Source: Nitrospirales bacterium (GTDB lineage Bacteria > Nitrospirota > Nitrospiria > Nitrospirales > UBA8639). From it: a stretch of DNA of 58,898 nucleotides. Of the stretch, positions 16,739 through 24,400 are shown piece after piece. Position 1 is the stretch's first letter. The number at the start of each line of letters is the position of its first letter. The notes beneath the pieces are model-generated. The model worked only from the letters and a program-made list of their open reading frames with translations, was not told the origin of the DNA and did not search any database. A program made the position numbers and the translations under genes. The stretch spans positions 1-58,898 of the forward strand of contig JAAXIB010000017.1 of assembly GCA_012270585.1 (NCBI GenBank), given 5' to 3'.

Positions 16739-17891
16739 AAAGGCAGTTAAAGACAAAGCGTTGCCGAAGGGGTGGCGAAGGGTGAAGGTTATAGATTTCT
16801 CTCCTCTCCAAAGAGGTTTCGACTTACCCACTGATCAGATTAAAGAGGGAGCTTATCCTGTCGTTTACTCCAATGGCATAAAAAACTACCATTCAGAATA
16901 TAAGCTAAAAGCCCCTGGTGTAGTGACAGGAAGGTCCGGCACAATCGGAGAAGTCACTTATGTAATCCAAGATTACTGGCCACACAATACATCGCTATGG
17001 GTTACTGACTTCAAAGAGAATCAACCCAAGTTCGCATTCTATTCCCTACAAAATTTGAGACTGGATAGATTTTATGCGGGAAGTGGTGTGCCGACGCTTA
17101 ATCGCAACGATGTTCATAAGCAATCTATTCTTGTCCCTCCACTCTCCCAACAAAAAGCTATTACGTCTTTACTCGAAACATGGGACACGGCAATAGAAAA
17201 GACCGAACGCCTCATCGCCGCCAAGGGGAAGCAGTTTAAGTGGTTACTGAAAAGGCTTATTAGCGACCAGCGAAACAACCCTGAATGGCGGAAAGTGAAG
17301 TTAAATGATGTTGGGTTAGTATCCAGTGCAGGAGTAGATAAGAAAACTGTCGAAGGGGAAAATTCAGTCAGGCTGGTTAATTATCTGGATGTGCTGAGAA
17401 AAGATTTTATTTCTTCCGATGATTTAGATCATTGGGTGACTGCACCAGACAGGAAAGTGATTCAGTGTGACGTAAGAAAAGGTGATGTCTTTTTCACCCC
17501 ATCATCTGAAATTCAGGGAGATATAGCGCACTCAGCCGTTGCTGTGGAAGATATAGACAAAGCAGTTTATAGCTACCACATTGTGCGATTCCGGCTAAAT
17601 GAAAACTGGGACACAGTTTTCAGGACTTATGCATTTAAGTCATCACATTTTTATAAACAAGCCTACAGAATGTGTGAGGGCAGCGGACAAAGATATGTAA
17701 TCTCACAAGACGACTTCAGAAACATGACGATTTGTATTCCTAATTTAGAAGAACAAAGAAAAATTGCGCAAACGCTTAGTACTGCTCAAAAGGAAATTGA
17801 CCTGCTCCGACAATTCGCCAAACGATACCGCACACAAAAGCGCGGGTTGATGCAGAAATTGCTGACTGGGGAATGGCAGATAAAAACCTAA
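16731..17891 (+). CDS. hsdS: Full-length type I restriction specificity subunit
   Basis: A 386-residue HsdS with two target-recognition domains, each followed by a helical spacer. The first spans roughly residues 10-130 ('GVVTGRSGTIGEV', 'VPTLNRNDVHKQSILVPPL') with spacer 'EKTERLIAAKGKQFKWLLKRL'. The second spans about 190-345 ('CDVRKGDVFFTPSSE', 'GSGQRYVISQDDFRNMTICIP') with spacer 'LRQFAKRYRTQKRGLMQKLLTGEW'. HsdS picks the bipartite DNA target of the methylase and nuclease. It starts at ATG 16731, overlapping the end of the rhuM frame by 8 bases, which suggests translational coupling. The C-terminal 'GLMQKLLTGE' is a hallmark of complete HsdS. Confidence 0.93.
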   Translation: MSRKAVKDKALPKGWRRVKVIDFSPLQRGFDLPTDQIKEGAYPVVYSNGIKNYHSEYKLKAPGVVTGRSGTIGEVTYVIQDYWPHNTSLWVTDFKENQPKFAFYSLQNLRLDRFYAGSGVPTLNRNDVHKQSILVPPLSQQKAITSLLETWDTAIEKTERLIAAKGKQFKWLLKRLISDQRNNPEWRKVKLNDVGLVSSAGVDKKTVEGENSVRLVNYLDVLRKDFISSDDLDHWVTAPDRKVIQCDVRKGDVFFTPSSEIQGDIAHSAVAVEDIDKAVYSYHIVRFRLNENWDTVFRTYAFKSSHFYKQAYRMCEGSGQRYVISQDDFRNMTICIPNLEEQRKIAQTLSTAQKEIDLLRQFAKRYRTQKRGLMQKLLTGEWQIKT

Positions 17892-17921
17892 TGAAGGTTA
17901 GATAAAAGACAAGATCACATC

Positions 17922-18329
17922 ATGGACGTCACAGAAAAAGTCATAAAGCATCTGGAAATGACCCAAGCCGTTATCAACCGTTTGGGGAACAACTCTTTCC
18001 TGTTAAAAGGCTGGAGCATGACAATCATTGTCACGGCTATGGTTTTAATAGCCAGATATGACTTACAAAACCCCTGTATTATCCTGTCCCTTATTCTCCC
18101 CATCCTCGGGTTTTGGATTCTGGATGGCTACTTTCTCTGGAAGGAAAGATTGTTTCGGGAAATCTACGATGATGTCAGATGTCAATCCGACACCGATTTT
18201 AAAATGGACTTGCTGAAGCATAAAAACAAGCCAAAATGCAGTTGGATATCCGCTATGTTTTCTGTCACGCTCATCATTTTCTATTCGGTAGAGATTGTAC
18301 TGATTGTTGTTGTGTTTTCAATTTTGTAG
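17922..18329 (+). CDS. Small multi-pass membrane protein, candidate effector of the TIR cassette
   Basis: A 135-residue protein with an N-terminal amphipathic helix, a hydrophobic hairpin (about 28-46 and 50-72), a charged cytoplasmic stretch of about 35 residues ('FLWKERLFREIYDDVR' onward) and a last hydrophobic segment at 108-134. I can name no domain. Its stop codon overlaps the AGGAGG ribosome binding site of the first TIR gene, so the two are tightly coupled. Small helical membrane proteins are common killing modules in TIR, CBASS and similar defence systems. I infer, without proof, that this one is the membrane-damaging or sensing partner of the TIR proteins. Base composition is clearly AT-rich compared with the chromosome. 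Confidence 0.7.
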   Translation: MDVTEKVIKHLEMTQAVINRLGNNSFLLKGWSMTIIVTAMVLIARYDLQNPCIILSLILPILGFWILDGYFLWKERLFREIYDDVRCQSDTDFKMDLLKHKNKPKCSWISAMFSVTLIIFYSVEIVLIVVVFSIL

Positions 18330-18338
18330 GAGGACTCT

Positions 18339-18779
18339 GTGAGAAAAGTATTTTTCAGTTTTAAATATAAAGATGATGTTTCAAGAGCAATGGTTGTCAG
18401 AAATAGCTGGGTTACCCAAGGTAAAGAAGCTGCGGGTTTTATAGATGCGGCGAATTTTGAAAAAATTAAACGTCAAGGTGATGCAGCAATCCGGTACTGG
18501 ATTGACAATCAATTAAAAGGCACTTCCGTGACAGTTGTTCTGGTTGGACAACATACATGCAACAGCCGCTGGGTAAGATATGAAATAGAAAAAAGCATTG
18601 AAATTGGCAACGGTCTTTTAGGTATTGATATAAGTAAGATCGAGGATCTCCAGGGAAACACCAGCAAACGATGTGGGGAAATACCTAAAGACTATTCATT
18701 CTACTTATGGAATAAAGACGATGGCTACAACAATATGGGCGAGTGGATAGAAAAAGCCGCCAAGCAAGCGGGCAGATAG
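18339..18779 (+). CDS. ThsB-like TIR domain protein 1
   Basis: A 146-residue single-domain protein of the MTH538/ThsB TIR-like family (formerly DUF1863). In Thoeris defence, ThsB TIR proteins sense phage and turn NAD into a cyclic or modified ADP-ribose signal. N-terminal 'KVFFSFKYKDD', then 'VVRNSWV', 'GTSVTVVLVGQHT' and 'SRWVRYEIEKSI' follow the family exactly. The WxxxE motif (Trp78-Glu82) keeps the candidate catalytic glutamate. The C-terminus 'WNKDDGYNNMGEWIEKAA' is shared with the third copy. The GTG start at 18339 is set by AGGAGG at 18328-18333. The next TIR gene starts 10 bases after the stop. No NADase-type ThsA is nearby. Confidence 0.9.
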   Translation: MRKVFFSFKYKDDVSRAMVVRNSWVTQGKEAAGFIDAANFEKIKRQGDAAIRYWIDNQLKGTSVTVVLVGQHTCNSRWVRYEIEKSIEIGNGLLGIDISKIEDLQGNTSKRCGEIPKDYSFYLWNKDDGYNNMGEWIEKAAKQAGR

Positions 18780-18789
18780 GAGACCGGCT

Positions 18790-19293
18790 ATGCCCAAAAG
18801 ACAGGTTTTTTATAGTTTTCACTACAAACCGAATAGTTGGCGTGCATCGCAAGTTCGCAACATAGGAGTTATTGAAGGCAACAATCCCGTTTCTGACAAT
18901 GAATGGGAAACAATTACAAGGGGAGGCGATAACGCAATTAAGCGATGGATAGATGATCAGATGAAATACAGGTCATGTACCGTTGTTCTCGTCGGGAGCA
19001 AGACCGCAAATAGAAAATGGATCAATTATGAAATAATCAAGTCATGGGATGATGGAAAGGGTGTTGTTGGCATTTACATACATGGATTGAAAGATGAAGA
19101 AGGCCATATATCGCAAAAAGGGGATAATCCTTTTAGTTACATAGGATATGGCAATACTGGCAAAAAATTGTCCTCAATAGTCAAGTGCTACGGTCCTCAA
19201 GGAAACAACAGCAAAGACAGATATGATTGGATTTCAAGGCACTTGGCTAATGCAGTAGAGGAAGCCATCTGTATAAGAAAACAATACGAATGA
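18790..19293 (+). CDS. ThsB-like TIR domain protein 2
   Basis: A 167-residue ThsB-like TIR protein, diverged from its two neighbours. It keeps 'QVFYSFHYKPN', 'QVRNIGVIEG', 'RSCTVVLVGSKT' and 'RKWINYEIIKSW' with the WxxxE pair Trp77-Glu81. Its C-terminal third differs: it contains 'NPFSYIGYGNTGKKLSS' and ends in a longer tail without the 'DDGY' block, closer to the Bacillus ThsB type in this region. Start ATG 18790 with AGGAGA at 18778-18783, which overlaps the stop of TIR 1. In Thoeris loci several ThsB copies often recognise different phage triggers; that role is inferred here. Confidence 0.88.
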   Translation: MPKRQVFYSFHYKPNSWRASQVRNIGVIEGNNPVSDNEWETITRGGDNAIKRWIDDQMKYRSCTVVLVGSKTANRKWINYEIIKSWDDGKGVVGIYIHGLKDEEGHISQKGDNPFSYIGYGNTGKKLSSIVKCYGPQGNNSKDRYDWISRHLANAVEEAICIRKQYE

Positions 19294-19314
19294 ATTTATG
19301 GATGACTCAGATGG

Positions 19315-19580
19315 GAACACAAAAAACTTATCTCCATGGATGGTCGGGGACGCTGTATGGTCCCCATCTTCATCGAACAGCTCTGGCGCTCACTCACGGA
19401 CGAAGCCGTCTCTTGGCACGAGTTGACCAACGGCTTCCAGGCCAAGCCTTCACACAGCGCTCGCTGGCTGGATGCCAGCGGAGGCATGGAGCCATAGCGA
19501 GCCGGTGGGGAAGGCTAGCCCAGCATATCCAACGGTTCCACAAATTGTCTTGACTGTTTTTCGCAACTCCGGGGGCGGCA
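19315..19580 (+). mobile_element. Remnant of an IS3-family transposase (OrfB C-terminus)
   Basis: The frame through the ATG at 19336 reads 'ISMDGRGRCMVPIFIEQLWR' then 'SLTDEAV', the characteristic 'SMDGRGR...(I/V)F(I/V)E(R/Q)LWRSL' block of IS3-family OrfB integrases before the last catalytic glutamate region. It stops at 19497. A second frame then reads 'MPAEAWSHSEPVGKASPAYP', resembling the C-terminal 'TP.EAY...' end of these transposases. No complete element, inverted repeats or OrfA is left. The fragment is GC-richer than the TIR genes on both sides and separates TIR 2 from TIR 3. Confidence 0.75.
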
Positions 19581-19582
19581 TC

Positions 19583-20173
19583 ATGAGAAGAGTATTTTTC
19601 AGTTTTGATTGGGACGACGTGTGGCGAGTCAATCAGGTCCGCAATAGTTGGGTTACAAAAGGCAACTATAAAATAGCAGGCTTTGCAGATGCGGCAGAGA
19701 TAGAAGAAGTCAAGAAACGAACAGACAAAGAAATCCGGAAGTGGATAGATGGGCAGATAAAAGGAACATCTGTTACCTGTATCTTGATCGGCAGCAAAAC
19801 AGATGAAAGTAAATGGGTGAAATACGAGATAGAAAAGAGCATCAAGCAAAAGAAGGGTCTTTTGGGAATTCTTATTCACGACTTGAAAGATGTTGATGGC
19901 AAAACTGATAAAAGGGGAGCCAATCCCCTGGACGATTACAATGAGAATGATTTTGGCGAGACAGTTAAAAGAACTCTGCCTGGAGGGGTCGTTGGGTGGG
20001 GACTTGCGAGACTTGTTTTTCCTCAATTCGTCATTCCGGCAACTCTTTTTGGAGCTGCCCTTGTCCTCCTAGCGTCAAATGACGATTACAGGATTTATGA
20101 TTGGGTTGAAGATGACGGATATAAAAACTTGGGCGCCTGGATAGAAGAAGCCGCTACGCAAGTGGGCCGATAA
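19583..20173 (+). CDS. ThsB-like TIR domain protein 3 with membrane-segment insertion
   Basis: A 196-residue ThsB-like TIR protein close to TIR 1 over the core ('RVFFSFDWDDVWRVNQVRNS', 'GTSVTCILIGSKT', 'SKWVKYEIEKSI' with Trp78-Glu82). It carries about 45 extra residues (roughly 118-167) before the shared C-terminal block 'YDWVEDDGYKNLGAWIEEAA'. The insertion contains a hydrophobic, Gly-rich segment at 133-164 that could span the membrane once or form a hairpin. This would tether the enzyme to the membrane, unlike the two soluble copies. ATG at 19583 with 'GGGGGCGGC' upstream as a weak ribosome site. It follows the IS3 remnant, so it may have lost its original upstream context. Confidence 0.88.
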   Translation: MRRVFFSFDWDDVWRVNQVRNSWVTKGNYKIAGFADAAEIEEVKKRTDKEIRKWIDGQIKGTSVTCILIGSKTDESKWVKYEIEKSIKQKKGLLGILIHDLKDVDGKTDKRGANPLDDYNENDFGETVKRTLPGGVVGWGLARLVFPQFVIPATLFGAALVLLASNDDYRIYDWVEDDGYKNLGAWIEEAATQVGR

Positions 20174-20189
20174 AGAGCGCTACCGCAAA

Positions 20190-20888
20190 TTGGAAAATCT
20201 ATTTGTGAAAACGACAGAACCTACATCTCCGCACAACCTGTATATGTTTGTGGATGAAGGCGGAAATTTCGACTTTTCCCAAAAAGGAACAGCTTTCTTT
20301 ACCCTGACGTGTGTAGCAACCGAGCGTCCTTTCAGGATTTACCAAGAAATTGATAACTACAAATACGATTTAATTGAAAATGGCTTTCCTTTGGAATTTT
20401 TTCACTGCGCCGAGGACAACAAGCACATCAGATCCAAAATGCTGAGTCTTATCAAAAACTATCTATCAAAACTTCGAATTGACAGTTTGATCGTTGAGAA
20501 GCGTAAGACTGCCCCTTCTCTTCAGGAAGCAACAGCGTTCTATCCGCGTATGCTGGGCTACCTCTTGGCCTATGTTTTGAAAAATTATCGATCCGGCCAA
20601 TTCAGCAAAATCGTGATCATCACAGACAGCATGCCGGAAACGAAGAAACGTAAAGCAATGGAAAAATCAACCAAGGCGGTTCTGGAAACCATGTTGCCCA
20701 AAGGTACAAACCATACCATCCTGCATCATGCAGCCAAGTCTCACTACGGTCTCCAGATTGTTGACTATTGTAACTGGAGTATTTTCAGAAAATGGGAGCG
20801 TAGCGATAATGAACACTATAGCCTGATAAAATCAGCTATACGGAGTGAATTTGATATCTTCCTGACTGGAAAAAGAAGATACTACTGA
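20190..20888 (+). CDS. DUF3800 domain protein
   Basis: A 232-residue protein of the DUF3800 family. 'LYMFVDEGGNFDF' near the N-terminus is the family's acidic 'DES/G-G' motif. 'IVIITDSMPETKK' and the C-terminal 'YGLQIVDYCNWSIFRKWE' supply the other conserved acidic positions of an RNase H-like fold. DUF3800 proteins are uncharacterised nucleases or nucleotide-acting enzymes frequent in defence islands and prophages. It begins 16 bases after TIR 3, so it may belong to the same transcript. The start is uncertain: TTG at 20190, GTG at 20205 or ATG at 20244 are all possible. A nested hairpin follows the stop. Confidence 0.8.
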   Translation: MENLFVKTTEPTSPHNLYMFVDEGGNFDFSQKGTAFFTLTCVATERPFRIYQEIDNYKYDLIENGFPLEFFHCAEDNKHIRSKMLSLIKNYLSKLRIDSLIVEKRKTAPSLQEATAFYPRMLGYLLAYVLKNYRSGQFSKIVIITDSMPETKKRKAMEKSTKAVLETMLPKGTNHTILHHAAKSHYGLQIVDYCNWSIFRKWERSDNEHYSLIKSAIRSEFDIFLTGKRRYY

Positions 20889-20905
20889 TGGCAGGGATAA
20901 AAACG

Positions 20906-20967
20906 ACCTCCCCAACTACTCTTCTGTTGCCAGAGAGAGCCCCTTGGGCTCTTGTCATCGGGGAGGT
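20906..20967. other. Nested hairpin downstream of the DUF3800 gene
   Basis: ACCTCCCC (20906-20913) pairs perfectly with GGGGAGGT (20960-20967). Inside it, AGAGCCC (20936-20942) pairs with GGGCTCT (20946-20952) across a 3-base loop. There is no T-run, so a rho-independent terminator is not proven; a structured RNA or a repeat end is also possible. Confidence 0.5.
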
Positions 20968-21051
20968 ACCTTTGTTGGTATATTAAAACGGCAAAAACCC
21001 AAAGTCAAACAAGCATTGATCACAATATCTTCACTTCCATGGCACTTCCAT

Positions 21052-21288
21052 AAAAGCCACCTCCACCACCTGCTCGACTATAAGCAATGGAAGAATTTCA
21101 AAACCGTTATCGATAAAGCAAGAACTGCCTGTGAGATGGCGGGACATCGTGTTTCCAATCATTTTGCCGACGTCGGCAAAACGATGAAAATGCCCAAGGG
21201 AGCGGAAAACCCCATAGATGATTTTATGCTTACCCGCTACGCCTGCTACCTCATCGCTCAGAACGGTGACCCGCGCAAAGATCGTTGA
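21052..21288 (+). pseudogene. Fragment of a dinD-like (DNA-damage-inducible protein D) gene
   Basis: About 78 codons encode the central part of DinD: 'LLDYKQWKNFKTVIDKART', 'NHFADVGKTMKM' and 'LTRYACYLIAQNGDPRK'. In intact DinD the last block continues into 'E.IA.AQTYFA' and roughly 150 more residues. Here it ends after three residues at a stop, and the N-terminus does not match upstream of about 21052. It is therefore a decayed remnant. DinD-like genes often sit in type I restriction loci, and this one lies between DUF3800 and hsdR. The function is presumably lost. Confidence 0.75.
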
Positions 21289-21350
21289 AGAATTGCCAAG
21301 GGCGAACACGCAAGGCCAAATCTTGGACGAGACAAATATGAAAATATTAT

Positions 21351-21412
21351 TTGTTCAATACGTTGAACAAAAATGTTCAGTATCTTGAACAAAATCCGTC
21401 AACGCCCGTTGA
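21351..21412. promoter_or_regulatory. Array of palindromes upstream of hsdR, probable operators
   Basis: Two sites share TGTTCA-N6-TGAACA: 21352-21369, within the longer perfect TTGTTCAA-tacg-TTGAACAA at 21351-21370, and 21374-21391. Their centres are 22 bases apart, two helical turns. A weaker inverted repeat TCAAC-gccc-GTTGA lies at 21399-21412, 23 bases further. The hsdR ATG follows at 21429. Spacing and symmetry suggest cooperative dimer binding by a repressor not encoded in this window. Confidence 0.6.
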
Positions 21413-21428
21413 ATACCGGATACCTTAA

Positions 21429-24400
21429 ATGCCCAGCTTTCAATTCAACGAAAAATACCTCTCCCAAATTCCCGCTCTCCTGGAACTGGTCAATCTCGGC
21501 TACGAATACCTGACACCGGAACAGGCCTTTAAGGCAAGGCGAAAGAAACTCGGCGATGTTTTGCTGGAAACCACCCTGCGCCGGCAAATCAGGAAGATCA
21601 ATCGCATCCACTACAGAGGCCGCGAATACCGGTTCAGCGAAGAGAACATTCAGTCCGCCGTTCAGAAAATCAAGAACATCCAATACGCTGGCCTGCTGAA
21701 AACCAATGAGGCGGTCTATGACCTGCTGACCCTCGGCACCGCCATGGAGCAGTCCATCGAGGGAGACTCCAAGAGTTTTACCCTGAACTACGTTGACTGG
21801 AAAAACCCTTCCAATAACGCGTTTTACGTTACGGCGGAGTTTCCCGTTGAGAGAACGCGCAGCACTGAAACCGCCCGTCCGGATATCGTCCTGTTCGTGA
21901 ACGGCATTCCGTTTGCCGTGATTGAATGCAAATCGCCCGGCGACAAGGTGGAAGCGGCGATCTCTCAGACAATCCGCAACCAGACGGAGGAATATATCCC
22001 CCGGCTTTTCATCTATACCCAATTGTTGATGTCGATCAACAAAAACGACGCCCGATACGCCACGGCTGGAACGGAACAGAAATTCTGGAGCCTTTGGAGA
22101 GAAAAAGAGGACAGCGAAAAAGTCGTGGAGCAGGTCGTCAACAGACCGCTTAAAGAAGAAACGAAAGACGCCCTGTTCTCCGGAGACTTCGCCGCTGCCC
22201 GCCGATATTTCGACGAATTGGGAGCACGGCAGATCACGGAGCAGGACCGGGCCATCTACAGCCTCTGTCGCCCGGAAAGACTGATGGAACTCTCACGTCT
22301 GTTCACGCTTTTTGACGCGGGTAAGAAGAAAATTTCGCGCTACCAGCAGTTTTTTGTCGTGCGCTCCGCTTTGGAGCGCGTCAAGACGTTTGATGACGAG
22401 GGACGGCGAAAAGGCGGCATGATCTGGCATACGCAGGGTTCGGGAAAATCGCTGACCATGGTCTGGCTCGCGCGTCTTCTGGCAATGGATAAGGAGATCA
22501 CCAATCCACGCATCATCATGGCAACGGACAGGAAAGACCTGGACAGACAGATTGAAAAAGTGTTCCGGCAGTGCGGTATCGAGCCGGAACGGGCGGCAAC
22601 CGGACGGGAACTCCTCGAACTGATCAGGTCGAAAACGCCCGTGGTTACAACCCTGGTGCATAAATTCGACAAAGCGTTGAACGCAGGAAGTCTGAGTGAT
22701 GAGGATCCTAACGTCTTTGTGCTGGTCGATGAAAGCCATCGCACCCAGTTCGGTACGCTTGCGGCGCGGATGCGACAGATACTGCCAAGGTCCTGCTACC
22801 TCGGTTTCACGGGAACCCCGCTTACCAATGAGCAGAAAAACAACTTCGTCAAATTCGGGGGGTTGATCGAGCCCTCCTATTCCGTCCGGCAAGCCCTCGA
22901 TGACGAGGCGATTGTGCCGCTCCTGTACGAAGGGCGTCACGTGGAGATGGAGCAGGACAAAGCCGCCGTTGATCTGTGGTTTGAACGATACACCGCCGAC
23001 CTCAGTGAAAAACAGAAAGCCGATTTGAAAAGAAAGTATGCTCGCGCGAATACACTCAACAAGGCGAAGCGGGTCGTCTATATGCGCGCCTTCGACATCA
23101 GCGAACATTATCGCGCCAACTGGCAAAGCACGGGTTTCAAGGGTCAACTGGTTGCGCCGGACAAAGCCACGGCCATTCAATATCATCAGTTCATGAAAGA
23201 AATGGAAGCCGTTTCCTCCGAAGTGGTCATCTCCCCGCCAGATATGCGAGAGGGCTTTGAAGACGTTGATGAAAGGCCGAATTCCGAAGTTCGGAATTTC
23301 TGGGACAGCATGATGAAACGCTTCGGCTCGGAGACCCAATACTCGGAAAACATTATTGAGCGTTTTAAAAGTGCCGAAGAACCTGAGATCTTAATCGTGG
23401 TGGACAAACTTCTGACCGGATTTGACGCTCCGGTCAACACCGTTCTTTACCTTTGCAGAAAACTGCGCGAACACACGCTGCTCCAGGCGATTGCACGCGT
23501 CAACCGACTGCACGAAGGCAAGGACTTCGGCTATATCGTGGACTACGAAGGCATCCTTGGGGAACTGAACACGGCCTTGACGATGTATGACGCGCTGGAA
23601 GGGTTTAACGAGAAGGATTTGGAACATGCGCTGGTTTCCGTCAATGAGCAGATTGAAAAACTGCCGCAGAAACGTTCCCATCTTTGGGACGTTTTCAGAG
23701 AGGTCAAGAACCAAGCCGATGAGGAAGAATATGAACAGCTTTTGGGCGACGATGTACGAAGAGACGATTTTTACAGGCTGCTTGCGGAATATGCCAAAAC
23801 CCTTGCCGTTGCCCTTTCGTCTCACAAATTTTTAACGGACACGGACGAAACAGCCCTGCGGCATTACCGGGAAGATTTGAAACGGTTTGAAAATTTGAGG
23901 AAGTCTGTGAAGCGACGCTACGCCGACACCGTTGATTACAGAGAGCACGAGCCGAAAATCAGAAAACTCCTGGATACCCATATTCAGGCCGACACGGTGA
24001 CGCAGATCAACAAACCGGAGAACGTTTTTCACGGCCTCCCAATGGGCGAAAGTGGCGTGGACGTCGAGTACGGCAGCAAAACCGAAGCCTCACGGGCGGA
24101 CAGCATCGCCCACCTGATGAAGCGCACAATCAGCGAAAAAATGGAGGAAGACCCGGCCTTTTACCAAAAGTTTTCAAACCTGATCCAACGGGTCATTGAT
24201 GAGTTCAGAGCAGAGCGGATCTCCGGAGTGGAGTATCTGGACAGAGTTTCCAGGCTGAAAAAAGACTTCGACAGCCGGGGCAATGAGGACGTGCCCGAGA
24301 AACTGCGTCTTAACAGGGACGCCGCCGCGTTTTTCGGTGTCATTAAACCTGTTTTTGAAACGTCCGGCTGCAATGCCGACACGTGTGATGGGCACTCGGC

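Noticed and set aside
20944-21051. N-terminal part of a 114-codon frame leading into the dinD-like region
   Set aside because: The first 36 codons start inside the nested hairpin and do not match DinD; only the region from about 21052 is homologous.
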